DNA from: Psychrobacter immobilis
GTDB taxonomy: Bacteria; Pseudomonadota; Gammaproteobacteria; Pseudomonadales; Moraxellaceae
NCBI RefSeq assembly: GCF_904846065.1
Contig: NZ_CAJGZV010000003.1
Location: 1 to 61,958 of the forward strand
Reading direction: 5' to 3'
DNA: 61,958 bases
The translations under genes and the position numbers were made by a program. Shown piece after piece: positions 9,573 to 18,513 of the stretch; positions within the stretch are counted from its first letter, which is position 1, and each line of letters begins with the position of its first letter. The notes under the pieces are model-generated. The model was not told where the DNA came from and ran no database searches. It worked only from the letters and a program-made list of their open reading frames with translations.

Positions 9573-10215
9573 GTCTAATCATTTTTCCGAGCAACCCCCT
9601 GAAACAAAAGGTAATCGAACAATGAAAAAAAGCCAAATTAGAATATGGTTTTTGATCCCGCTGATCATCTTTGCTGCTGTTATGGTTATGCTTTATTTTC
9701 GTTTGGGGCAGCCGACTGAAATCGTAACCAATACCGCGCTTGAACGCCCAGTACCAGCGTTTGAGCTGCCATTGTTGTCCGATACCAGTCGGATCATGAC
9801 CAATGACAACTTACCTGATGAGCCCTTTTTGATGAATATTTGGGGCTCTTGGTGCCCAACTTGCGTTATTGAGCATCCTTTTTTGATGCAACTAGAAGAG
9901 CGTGGTGTCAATCTGGTTGGCGTGAATTATAAAGACGATATTGGTGATGCTTTCGGTTATCTGAACCGAGGCGGTGATCCCTTTTCGATGTCTATTCAGG
10001 ATTTGTCCGGCCAGTTTGCCTTGGACTTAGGGTTGACGGGTGCGCCTGAGACTTTCACTGTCGATGGTGAAGGCGTTATTCGCCAGCACATTGTTGGTGA
10101 GATTAACGAGAGTAACTGGCAAGATCGTATTGAGCCTTGCTTAACGGTACTCAATGATGCCAATGATAATAACGTCAGTCCAGATGCGATTCAGGTTGAA
10201 GAGGTGTGCAAATGA
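9565..10215 (+). CDS. ccmG: Thiol:disulfide oxidoreductase CcmG/DsbE (copy 1)
   Basis: A 216-residue membrane-anchored thioredoxin-fold protein. After a cytoplasmic tail there is one membrane helix (about residues 28-46), then the redox motif WGSWCPTC and a conserved cis-Pro region GAPETF. It reduces the haem-binding cysteines of apocytochrome c in the periplasm. The ATG at 9565 follows GGGAGAAG and overlaps the end of ccmF by eight bases; an internal ATG at 9622 is a less likely start. It is the second gene of the ccmFGHI operon. Confidence 0.93.
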   Translation: MTKSNHFSEQPPETKGNRTMKKSQIRIWFLIPLIIFAAVMVMLYFRLGQPTEIVTNTALERPVPAFELPLLSDTSRIMTNDNLPDEPFLMNIWGSWCPTCVIEHPFLMQLEERGVNLVGVNYKDDIGDAFGYLNRGGDPFSMSIQDLSGQFALDLGLTGAPETFTVDGEGVIRQHIVGEINESNWQDRIEPCLTVLNDANDNNVSPDAIQVEEVCK

Positions 10216-10775
10216 TAGCCCTTTCAATAAAGGCCGTTACGATAAAAGTAGCGAGCTTAATACTTGCCTGTCTCCTAAGTGTGACCAGCTATGCGGCGAT
10301 TGACGTCTATGATTTTGATTCTGTCCAACAAGAAGCACAATACCGAGGATTGATCGAAGAGCTACGTTGCCCGAAATGCCAAAACCAAAACTTGGCAGGT
10401 TCTGATGCGCCGATTGCCCAAGACTTAAAGCAAAAAGTCTATGATTTGATTAAAGACAGACGTAGTGATGCGGAAATCCGGGATTATATGCAAGAGCGCT
10501 ACGGCGATTTTATCAGCTACAAGCCGCCTGTACGTCCATCGACATGGATTTTATGGTTTTTTCCGCCATTGCTACTGATCGTATTATTGATAGGGTGGTT
10601 TTGGCAAAGCCGTCGCCGCCAGCTGGTAGCGAGCGGTCAGAGTAGAGTGACGGTAGATAATACCGCCTCGGAGCTGACTGCCGCCGAAAAAGCCGAACTT
10701 GATCGTCTGCTATCGCGTGCCAATAGCACCGATAATGACGCTCATGACACCACAAGCCCCGAGGACAAAAAATGA
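10212..10775 (+). CDS. ccmH: Cytochrome c maturation protein CcmH (copy 1)
   Basis: A 187-residue protein with a signal peptide, the redox motif LRCPKCQNQN in a three-helix periplasmic domain, and a C-terminal membrane helix (about residues 112-132). CcmH works with CcmG on the apocytochrome thiols and with CcmF in haem ligation. The start is taken at ATG 10212, which forms an ATGA overlap with the ccmG stop and has GAAGAGG seven bases upstream; a GTG six bases earlier is too close to that site. Confidence 0.92.
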   Translation: MIALSIKAVTIKVASLILACLLSVTSYAAIDVYDFDSVQQEAQYRGLIEELRCPKCQNQNLAGSDAPIAQDLKQKVYDLIKDRRSDAEIRDYMQERYGDFISYKPPVRPSTWILWFFPPLLLIVLLIGWFWQSRRRQLVASGQSRVTVDNTASELTAAEKAELDRLLSRANSTDNDAHDTTSPEDKK

Positions 10776-12052
10776 CCATATTCTCTACTGCTGGCTTATT
10801 TATTGCTCTAAGCTTACTGATTGCCTTACTCCTTGCTGTTATTACCATCATGCCATGGCTGCGCGCCACGCGTACATCAGGCACTTCTGTGGACAACCAG
10901 CTACTAGATATCAACGTGGCGGTGTTTCGCGAGCGTCTGGCAGAGCTAAAAACAGACAAAGACAGTGGCACCATCGATGATGCTCACTACCAAAACCAAA
11001 AGCTTGAGCTTGAGCGGCAACTATTGGATGCCCAGCGTGAAGTCACGCCGATGGTCACCCCTGGTATCAAAAGCCGCTTGATCCTCATGGTTTGGGTGCC
11101 TGTATTGGCTGCGCTGGCGTATCTGATGGTGGGTGACCGAACGCCTGTGTTTGATCTGTGGACGGCCGAAGACAAGGTCGGAAAAGTCGCTGATGACTTG
11201 TTGACTGGCAAAATCGATCAGCCACCTGTATGGGCAATCGAAAACGGCCAGCAGCTTATCAGCGCGATGCAGACCAACGTTTATCGTCATGCCGATGATC
11301 CTGATCGCTGGATGCGTTTGTCAGAGCTGTTTTTATCGCTTGAAGCTACCGACTCAGCGATTGAAGCTTTGTCACGCGCTTACCGTCTGTCACCAGACAA
11401 TGAAGAGATTGCGACCACTTATGCGCAGATTAGCTTTTTTGCCAATAAAGGTCAGCTTGATGCCAGTAGCCGCCGTGTATTACAAGATGTCCTTGCCAAA
11501 AATCCACAGCATGAAGGTGCGCAGATGCTAATGGCAATGGGTGAGGCACGTGGTAGTAACTTTGCAGAAGCGCAAGGTTGGATTAAGCGTTTACGTGAGA
11601 GCATCGCTGCCAAACCAGGTGACCATAGTAAAGCGCTAGCGAGCCTTGATGAGCTAAGTGCTAATGTCATCGAGCAAGAGCAGCAAGCCGCGCAAGGTAT
11701 CGAAGTTACCGTCTCTATTGATGCGAGTCTATTACCATTGGTTAAAGCCAATGATGTGTTGTTTGTAGCGATACGTGATGTGAAAGGGGGCCCTCCGTTT
11801 GCCGCCAAACGTTTACCTATTAGTATCATCAAGCAAGGTAAAGCCAGTATCCGTTTAAGCGATCTTGATGCGATGATGCCAGAACGCACGTTACAATCTG
11901 CCCGTAGCGACAAAACTCAGTTAGCAGTCGTTGCTCGTGTTAGCCATAGTGGGACTGCGTCCGCAGAGTCGGGTGATCTATCAGGTAACCCAGTAGTGAT
12001 TAGCGCTGAACAGACTCAAGTTAATATTGAAATCAATCAACAGATCCCTTAA
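10772..12052 (+). CDS. ccmI: Cytochrome c maturation protein CcmI (copy 1)
   Basis: A 426-residue CcmI: an N-terminal membrane helix, a short cytoplasmic loop with a LEKQLLDAQ-like coiled coil, a second helix, then a periplasmic TPR region (about residues 170-290) and a C-terminal beta-rich domain. CcmI is the chaperone that holds the C-terminus of apocytochrome c for the CcmFH ligase. It overlaps ccmH by the ATGA arrangement and ends the operon. Downstream sequence stays similar to that after the second copy, so the duplicated unit extends past the stop. Confidence 0.92.
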   Translation: MTIFSTAGLFIALSLLIALLLAVITIMPWLRATRTSGTSVDNQLLDINVAVFRERLAELKTDKDSGTIDDAHYQNQKLELERQLLDAQREVTPMVTPGIKSRLILMVWVPVLAALAYLMVGDRTPVFDLWTAEDKVGKVADDLLTGKIDQPPVWAIENGQQLISAMQTNVYRHADDPDRWMRLSELFLSLEATDSAIEALSRAYRLSPDNEEIATTYAQISFFANKGQLDASSRRVLQDVLAKNPQHEGAQMLMAMGEARGSNFAEAQGWIKRLRESIAAKPGDHSKALASLDELSANVIEQEQQAAQGIEVTVSIDASLLPLVKANDVLFVAIRDVKGGPPFAAKRLPISIIKQGKASIRLSDLDAMMPERTLQSARSDKTQLAVVARVSHSGTASAESGDLSGNPVVISAEQTQVNIEINQQIP

Positions 12053-12517
12053 CAAATGATTATTACAGTAAGTTTCATAATACTAGAACCGTATGTAGGA
12101 CAGCTTTTGAAAGTGGTGCTATCAATAGCTGTATAACCTATTAGTAAAGAAGTAAAAAACGGCTATGGTGTTTTGCTAGTGAAATAATTGGACGGATGAC
12201 TATAGAAAGTCTTGATTAAACATAACAGACAGCTCATTTTCAGCTTCCCGCAGAAGAGGTATATGGCTTAATAACTCTACTAAAGACTTTTTAACAGTGG
12301 GACCATGAGTAAATACGGTGGCAAAGGTTTGCTTGCTGCTCACTATTTAGAATTAGTACCGCACAGGCAACCATGCCTCGAATGAATTCTTAGTTATCTA
12401 TCCCTATCTGAGTATCCCGCGTTTCAGCTATGGTCCGCGTAGCTTGTTTTTACATCAGTATTGTTAGCTCTAGCAGTGATAATGAATATATTCACTGTCA
12501 GATAACTTTGGTTTAAT
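12053..12517. other. Gene-free stretch after ccmI copy 1
   Basis: The first about 80 bp (TAAGTTTCATAATAC...) resemble the sequence after the second ccmI at 27540-27610, on the far side of the IS1595 insertion. Beyond that I see no ORF, repeat or clear hairpin. Confidence 0.6.
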
Positions 12518-13282
12518 TTAAAACAGAATCATGACGTTTTGGACAATCATCACTACGCCACTAATGACCATTAATAGGATCAGCATCACTCTAAACTGCT
12601 TGATATTCATACCTGCTAAAAAGCGCTTACCAATGATGTTGCCAACCACAGCACCAAGCCCTAAAGCAAAGCCATAAATCCAAAGATTGGCAGTCAATAC
12701 GCCAAAAAAAGTATAACTACCAATCTGAGCCAATCCTACAAAGAATGAATTAGCTGTTTTAGTAGCGATTAAATCTTCTTTTTGTAATCCCGTATTCATA
12801 TAGAAAGGATTGAGCACAGGACCCAAACCGCCGACGAGTGTGCTAATGAACGCCGTAATAAAACCTAAAGGCACAAACCCCAGTTTAGGCATATTAAAAG
12901 ATTTTTCTACTTTGCCAAAACGATACTGCAAGACGGTAGATATCAAAAATGCACCCACTAATAACTGAATCCAGCTCCCATCAAGACGGCTAAATAATAA
13001 TGCAGCTAACCACGCACCAACGATAGCGCTTGGCGCATAATACTTTATTAGCGACCAGTCGATATGATGCCAAAATAAATAAAGACGTGAAGGGCGACTA
13101 ATGAAATTACCTAAATTAATCACGGGTGGCGCAGCCGAGATCCCTATCAGCGCAGAGGTGACAGGTATAAGTAAAAGTGCACCGCCACCTCCTGATATGG
13201 TGGAAATCACAAAAGCAATCATACCCGCCAAAAACAGCCCTGCAAGATGCCAATTAGGAATTGCTTGTAAAATATCGAGCAC
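12518..13282 (-). CDS. TSUP-family permease (TauE/SafE)
   Basis: A 254-residue inner-membrane protein with about eight helices, of the sulfite exporter TauE/SafE (TSUP) family: glycine-rich first helix with TISGGGGALLL, and a second similar half with STLVGGLGPVLNPFY. Members move sulfite, sulfoacetate or other organic anions, and some are found with metal genes. The start is GTG at 13282, preceded by TTGGAG seven bases upstream on the minus strand. It is isolated, pointing toward ccmI copy 1. The substrate is unknown. Confidence 0.85.
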   Translation of the reverse strand: MLDILQAIPNWHLAGLFLAGMIAFVISTISGGGGALLLIPVTSALIGISAAPPVINLGNFISRPSRLYLFWHHIDWSLIKYYAPSAIVGAWLAALLFSRLDGSWIQLLVGAFLISTVLQYRFGKVEKSFNMPKLGFVPLGFITAFISTLVGGLGPVLNPFYMNTGLQKEDLIATKTANSFFVGLAQIGSYTFFGVLTANLWIYGFALGLGAVVGNIIGKRFLAGMNIKQFRVMLILLMVISGVVMIVQNVMILF

Positions 13283-13363
13283 GGTTAAGCTCCAACATTA
13301 ACAGAAGGGAACGAGATTGTTTTAGAGCTATATCCTATCTAAAGTCACCATAAAACGTTACCT

Positions 13364-13500
13364 GAAGAGCAAGATGCCAAGCGTGCCAAAAATGAGCTCA
13401 TACAGTTTGCTACTGATCATGGTCATAAACTTGCTGCGTTCTACGTAGAGAATGGGTCAGGGGCAAAGCTAGTACATCCAAAGCTGATAGCTATCATAAC
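13364..13500 (+). pseudogene. Serine resolvase fragment
   Basis: Translation from 13364 gives EEQDAKRAKNELIQFA and continues through HGHKLAAFYVENGSGAKL, the N-terminal part of a serine recombinase. It closely matches the broken resolvase at 29362-29952. Start and C-terminal three quarters are missing. It is a relic of recombination or of a lost element. Confidence 0.7.
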
Positions 13501-13541
13501 CCCAGTTCGGGATAAGCCACATTGTAACTCATTGATACTAT

Positions 13542-13832
13542 TTACAATGTCGCTACCTGTCCCTGCTGAGGCATGTTTTTGATGGTGGGTTTATAGGGAA
13601 ACCAGCAATAAGCAATCAAACCTGACAGCAAGTTTGTAATAAAACCCGTGACACTACGATAGCGTGAGTGTTCGATTTGGCACAAGTTGTTAAGCTCTCC
13701 AAACACCGTTTCAACCAAAGAGCGATGATTGAGTAGTGCCTCATCCATAGGCTTGAGTAATTGGGGTTTCATATTACGCCGAAGTTTGGTTATCAACGTG
13801 GTATCACTGTGTTTTGTGAGCCACTCGTTTAG
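13542..13832 (-). pseudogene. IS982-family transposase, C-terminal fragment
   Basis: The minus strand encodes the C-terminal part of an IS982-type transposase, with KLRRNMKP, then RSLVETVFGELNN and IEHSRYRS, typical of the end of the catalytic domain. The frame stays open upstream of the ORF's apparent start to about 13842 and is cut by the left end of the IS3-family element, so the N-terminal two thirds are gone. No matching remainder is seen on the far side of that element. Confidence 0.75.
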
Positions 13833-13897
13833 TGAGCTATGCTGAAGAAACCGTAGAGATAAACTTGGTAAACTAAGCGTATTGACAGGAGTTTACC

Positions 13898-14173
13898 ATG
13901 ACCAAGAAAGTAAGAACCTACAGTGACGAATTTAAAGCTGAAGCCGTCAAGAAGATAGCGGATAACAACGGCAATATTTCAGCGACCGCAAAGCAACTTG
14001 GCATCGCCATGCAAACGCTATCCAACTGGCAGAACAAAGCTAATCAAGGCAAGCTTGTAGGAACAAAGCAGTATGACCCTGAACTTATGAGTGCGCTTGA
14101 AGAGGTAAAACGCCTAAAGCGACAGCTTAAAGTTGCCGAAGAGGAACGCGAAATACTAAATGAGGAGGGATAA
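13898..14173 (+). CDS. IS3-family transposase OrfA
   Basis: A 91-residue OrfA with a helix-turn-helix (NISATAKQLGIAMQTLSNW, about residues 27-45) and a leucine-zipper-like helix. OrfA binds the ends of the element. The normal C-terminus of this family (…KKATAYFA…) is missing here: after EREILN the frame runs into a stop, while ATAYFARN is still readable in the same frame just downstream (14224-14250). About 60 bp with a perfect hairpin appear to be inserted between them. Confidence 0.85.
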   Translation: MTKKVRTYSDEFKAEAVKKIADNNGNISATAKQLGIAMQTLSNWQNKANQGKLVGTKQYDPELMSALEEVKRLKRQLKVAEEEREILNEEG

Positions 14174-15122
14174 AGCGAAGCACTGCTTCGCCCCGACGCA
14201 AGGGGAGAGCTATGCTCGAGTTGGCGACGGCGTACTTCGCGAGAAACAGTTAGTCAGGTACGCCTTTATCAAAGACAACCAGTTCCTCTTTCGCATCACC
14301 ACTATGTGCCGTGTGTTAAGGGTTAAGCCATCAAGCTATTACGACTGGCTAAGTCGTGATCTCAGCGACCAACAGATACATCGCAACCAGTCTGAATTAC
14401 TGGTTAAAGCGGCTCACAATGAAACGAAAGAACGTTATGGCGCAGATCGACTGCATGCTCATCTAAGCGAGCAAGGCCATAACATTAGCCTGTATATGGT
14501 AAGAAGCATCAAAGAGCAACACGGCATTAAATGTCGTCGTCATAAGCGCTTTAAAGTCACCACCGACTCCAATCACAACAAGCTGGTCTATCCAAACGTA
14601 CTGGATCAGAAGTTTGATGCTAAGCGCCCTAACGAGTCGTGGGTCAGCGACATCACCTATATCTGGACGAATGAGGGTTGGCTGTACTTAGCAGGGGTCA
14701 AAGACTTATACACCAAAGAGCTTGTCGGTTACGCTATTAACAAGCGTATGACCGCAGATTTAGTTTGCAAAGCACTAAATATGGCCATCAAGAATAAACG
14801 TCCAAGCAAAGGGCTAATCGTTCATTCAGACAGAGGCAGTCAGTATTGCAGTCACGCCTACCACAAGACCATTAAGCAGCATCAATTTATAGGCTCAATG
14901 AGCGGCAAAGGCAACTGTTTCGATAACGCTCCGATAGAAAGCTTCTGGGGCACATTAAAGAATGAGCTGGTATATCATCAAGACTATAAAACAAGGTTCA
15001 CAGCCATCAATGATATTATCAGTTATATCGAGCTGTACTACAATCAGACGAGGATTCAAAAGGGTTTGGGCTATCAATCGCCAAGACAGGTGTGGTTTGA
15101 TTATTATCGTCAAGCTGCGTAA
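14160..15122 (+). CDS. IS3-family transposase OrfB (DDE integrase)
   Basis: A 320-residue frame containing the OrfB integrase core with DDE residues in WVSDITYIWT, VHSDRGSQYCS and NAPIESFWGTLK. It overlaps orfA in a different frame, as IS3 elements make a fusion by frameshifting. The first about 45 residues of the open frame look like inserted or non-native sequence; the natural domain starts near MCRVLRVKPSSYYDW. The catalytic part looks intact. Confidence 0.85.
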   Translation: MRRDKAKHCFAPTQGESYARVGDGVLREKQLVRYAFIKDNQFLFRITTMCRVLRVKPSSYYDWLSRDLSDQQIHRNQSELLVKAAHNETKERYGADRLHAHLSEQGHNISLYMVRSIKEQHGIKCRRHKRFKVTTDSNHNKLVYPNVLDQKFDAKRPNESWVSDITYIWTNEGWLYLAGVKDLYTKELVGYAINKRMTADLVCKALNMAIKNKRPSKGLIVHSDRGSQYCSHAYHKTIKQHQFIGSMSGKGNCFDNAPIESFWGTLKNELVYHQDYKTRFTAINDIISYIELYYNQTRIQKGLGYQSPRQVWFDYYRQAA

Positions 15123-15262
15123 TTAAAATCTCCCAAGTTTATGTATACGGATTTGACGGCAGGGGTCAATAGTTTAAAACTTTTATATTTACGTGCGTTA
15201 GGACGTTACCTAGAAAAAATAAAAAACTTACACTGATTAAATTATTATGATTAAGTTTACTA

Positions 15263-16831
15263 TTACCCTCGTCTTCTAAGTGTGGTTAGACCTTTGCCAA
15301 AATAGCTTAGTAGTAATAACAAGGTTATTATTATCAAGATAGGATAATTTCCCATAAGCATAAAGGGCGTGTTACCAACCCGTGCCTGTATCTCACCACG
15401 TAGTACAGTACGCTCAAACTGCGGTGCGCGTTTTACAATACGACCTTTATGGTTAATGATAGCGGTAACACCAGTATTGGTCGCTCGAATAAACCAGCGC
15501 CCGTTCTCAAGCGCGCGCATTTGTACCATTTGCAAATGTTGCAATGGTCCTGCTGAAGTGCCAAACCAGGCATCGTTAGAGACGGTCAACAAAAATTCAG
15601 TATCGATGGCATTTTTACGCGTGGTATCTGGATAAGCTACCTCATAACAGATAGCCGTCCCTATATTGTGTCCACGCACCTTTAGAGGTGACTGCTGATC
15701 ACTACCACGACTATAGCTCTTAATATCCTGACTACCGGCCAAACTTGGGAAAATATCGAGCACGCCTTCAAATGGAATATACTCTCCAAAAGGCACTAGA
15801 CGCTGCTTCTTGTATAGGCCTTCCGCTTCTACACCTCGAGCAATCACGCTATTGTAAAATGGGGGATACTTATCCGTACTGGCATTGAATGCCGCTTTAT
15901 CCTTATAAGGGATACCAGTTATCCATGTCGTATTGGTCGCATTAGCCATTTCTATCATTTCACTAATAAAGCCCGCAGCCTCATCCTGAAACATAGGAAT
16001 AGATGATTCAGGCCACACCACAACATCACGTCCCCACTCAGTGCGTGTTAACTTCGCATAAATCTTTAGCGTTTCTACTTGATACTTAGTCAGCCACTTT
16101 ATATCTTGTGAAATATTACCTTGAATCAATGACACTGACAGATCAGGTGTGCCCTTAGGTTTTGTCCATTGCGGATTGACCAGCCATAATGATGTGCTAA
16201 TGGCTAATAACAGTACAGAAACGATGGCATAACTACTGCGCCGAAGCAGTAGCTCTACTAAACTTGCAGCCAATAGTATGGCAACAAAAGAGACGGAAAA
16301 AACACCAGCAACGGGTGCTAAGGACGATAACCAATACTCTTCAGTAAATGCATAACCAACAAACAGCCACGGAAAGCCTGTGAATAACCAAGTTTTTAAC
16401 CATTCTTGTAGCACCCAAAGAGCAGCAAATGAAAAGGGTTGTTTGCCTACCATACGGTTAAAGACTAGTGCTAACAATCCATGAAATAGTCCCATACCGA
16501 GACCCATCAATGCAATCATAATCAATGCGAGCCACGTTGGTGTATCGCTATAATCATGGATAGCAGTATAGAGCCAAAAGCCGCCGACGCACCATAGCCC
16601 CATACCGTAAGCTTCACCGATAATAAAAGCGCGACGACCACTCATACTTGTCACCAACAGCGCATATAAAATCGCTGGTGATACTATTGCTAGCGGCCAA
16701 AACCCATAAGGCGCTAGCGAAAATAAAAAAATAGCTCCTGCAAGCCATGCTGCTACTAGCGTAAGCGATAGCGGTAATTGATTTAAGTGAGTACTCAAAC
16801 GCTTTTGTAGATTAATAGTAGACAGGCGCAT
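15263..16831 (-). CDS. lnt: Apolipoprotein N-acyltransferase
   Basis: A 522-residue Lnt, which adds the third acyl chain to the N-terminal cysteine of lipoproteins at the periplasmic face of the inner membrane. N-terminal membrane helices (about residues 20-215) precede a nitrilase-like domain with the expected Glu-Lys-Cys triad context: VWPESSIP, KKQRLVPFGEYIP and GTAICYEVAYP. A final helix anchors the C-terminus. Length is normal. It is divergent from a DUF411 lipoprotein gene. With lspA (27671) and lgt (53776) the plasmid holds the whole lipoprotein maturation pathway, normally chromosomal and essential. Confidence 0.95.
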   Translation of the reverse strand: MRLSTINLQKRLSTHLNQLPLSLTLVAAWLAGAIFLFSLAPYGFWPLAIVSPAILYALLVTSMSGRRAFIIGEAYGMGLWCVGGFWLYTAIHDYSDTPTWLALIMIALMGLGMGLFHGLLALVFNRMVGKQPFSFAALWVLQEWLKTWLFTGFPWLFVGYAFTEEYWLSSLAPVAGVFSVSFVAILLAASLVELLLRRSSYAIVSVLLLAISTSLWLVNPQWTKPKGTPDLSVSLIQGNISQDIKWLTKYQVETLKIYAKLTRTEWGRDVVVWPESSIPMFQDEAAGFISEMIEMANATNTTWITGIPYKDKAAFNASTDKYPPFYNSVIARGVEAEGLYKKQRLVPFGEYIPFEGVLDIFPSLAGSQDIKSYSRGSDQQSPLKVRGHNIGTAICYEVAYPDTTRKNAIDTEFLLTVSNDAWFGTSAGPLQHLQMVQMRALENGRWFIRATNTGVTAIINHKGRIVKRAPQFERTVLRGEIQARVGNTPFMLMGNYPILIIITLLLLLSYFGKGLTTLRRRG

Positions 16832-17070
16832 CGCAAATTATCCAAAATTATGAGCCTTGAATTTTTAATCAAAATCCAAAACTTAGATAGAGCCGTTAAT
16901 ACTACAGGCAGTATTTTAAAATAAAAACTGCTTATGATACCAGCCTGCACTGCTCAATGGATGAATTTACGTACTCCGTTTAATGGGTTATTATGCTACA
17001 TTACCAAACGATATGAAGTGTTACTTGATCTTCTATAGCTCACAATATCTACAGTACATGAGAAAGCACT

Positions 17071-17715
17071 ATGCCCCCCTTAAAAATAAAATCCAGTCTT
17101 ATATGCAATCGTTATCTGTCTAAGGGGTTGCGTAGTACGTTATTATTACTGGCTGCCTCATCACTATTTGCTTGTAGCCAACCGAGTAGTGGCGTATCTG
17201 ATGCAAGCACAACATCGGCATCAACTGAAGATGTTTTGGCTGTTCCAAAGACAGCTGAACCAAACGTTATAAATAATTCTATGATGACATCAGTAAGTAA
17301 ACCAGACTTACTAAAAAACGTATCAGCCACTGTCTATAAAGATGCCAATTGCGGCTGCTGTAAAGAATGGATAAGTCATGCAGAAGATAATGGTCTAAGT
17401 GCAACCGCGCAAGATGTTGCGGACTTAGCCGTATTTAAAGAGCGCTACAGCGTTCCAAATGAAATGCGTTCTTGCCATACTGTAGTCACTACGGATGGTT
17501 ACGTCTTTGAAGGTCATGTACCCGCTAAATATATGGCGCAGTTTTTAGAAAATCCGCCAGTACAAGCTATGGGTCTTGCCGTACCTGGCATGCCTATTGG
17601 TAGCCCAGGTATGGAGTATCAAAATAAATTCATGCCCTATCAGGTTATGCAGCTCAATAAAGACGGGACAACCCAAGTTTATGCTGATATTGAATCGGTA
17701 GAGCAGCAATTATAG
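17071..17715 (+). CDS. DUF411 (CopG-like) copper lipoprotein, copy 1
   Basis: A 214-residue protein with a lipoprotein signal: hydrophobic stretch, then lipobox LFAC with the lipidated cysteine at residue 35. After a disordered linker comes a DUF411 domain with the CGCC motif at residues 94-97, RSCHT and a Met/Pro-rich MPIGSPGME segment. DUF411 proteins such as CopG have a thioredoxin-like fold and bind a copper cluster through CxCC-type cysteines. It is probably anchored in the periplasm and binds or reduces copper. A close paralogue lies in the copper cluster (58945). It diverges from lnt, which would process it. Confidence 0.88.
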   Translation: MPPLKIKSSLICNRYLSKGLRSTLLLLAASSLFACSQPSSGVSDASTTSASTEDVLAVPKTAEPNVINNSMMTSVSKPDLLKNVSATVYKDANCGCCKEWISHAEDNGLSATAQDVADLAVFKERYSVPNEMRSCHTVVTTDGYVFEGHVPAKYMAQFLENPPVQAMGLAVPGMPIGSPGMEYQNKFMPYQVMQLNKDGTTQVYADIESVEQQL

Positions 17716-18513
17716 TGTGTTAGCAGTTAAGAATACTTTGATTATAGTGTTAGCGTTAAAAGTAAATGAGGTAGGTATAAGACTGTTCTATTGCTTATAA
17801 AATGATTCTTCATCAAAAAATTCATTAGCTATTGCGACTTTAAAATTAAAAATAACTTTGAATTTGTAACTTTTGATGACAATGTAAGCGAATTTATCGG
17901 TTATTAACCCTTAAAATAGATAAATGACTAAGGGTTAATACAAGAATATACAGGATGTATCGAAACAATTACGTAATATTACATAAGCTAGTAGGGAATT
18001 AGCATCTATATTAATATTATAAATTAATTATATTATCTTAATAATTAGTTAGACCCTACATAGGGTAATTACTTCATCCAATAGAAAAACGTCTGAGGGT
18101 TAAATCTAAATTATAGATTTAACCCTCAGACGTTTTTTTTGCTTATAAAACAGTAGAAATTGTGGTCAATCTAGTCAGCTATATTCTGTACATGTTACAC
18201 AAACTTACATTGTAAAATGTGGGATATTAGCAATTTTTTCGACATCAAAAAAGTATTTTTGGGGTTTTTAAGGGGAATGACAGGCTAAACAACCTATGCT
18301 AAAGTCGGCTTTGTGTTTTGGTCAGCAGCTTGATTTGTAACAGCTTCGTAAGACTTCAATGAGCTGTGATCGCCAATAATCATTTTTTATATGAATAATA
18401 TGCAGCAGAAGTATCAGTCACTATGACATATATATACTTGAGTTATTGAGATTTAATTGACTGCGCTGTTGTTGATAACAGACGATTTTGAATTAACCGT
18501 AGGTATTAGATTT
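17716..18513. other. Gene-free stretch before CHAP gene copy 1
   Basis: About 800 AT-rich bases without a supported gene. It holds a strong bidirectional hairpin (18085-18140). From about 17930 onward it is recognisably similar, in inverted orientation, to 52964-53560 upstream of the second CHAP gene, but clearly more diverged than the coding regions. Confidence 0.7.
18085..18140. terminator. Strong bidirectional terminator-like hairpin
   Basis: A perfect 20-bp stem (18089-18108 with 18114-18133) closes a 5-base loop, with an A-run before and a T-run of eight after. It lies far (370 bp) from the preceding gene. A counterpart with a diverged but still paired stem is at 53341-53397, so the pairing has been kept by compensating changes. 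Confidence 0.85.

Larger units (their letters stand above)
13833..15168 (+). mobile_element. IS3-family insertion sequence
   Basis: The ends can be aligned as imperfect 36-bp inverted repeats beginning TGA (13833-13868 and 15168-15133), most alike in their inner part around ATAAACTTGG. Between them lie orfA and orfB of an IS3-family transposase. The element interrupts an IS982 relic on the left. I see no convincing 3-4 bp target duplication, which suggests rearrangement after insertion. Ends were placed by eye. Confidence 0.75.
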
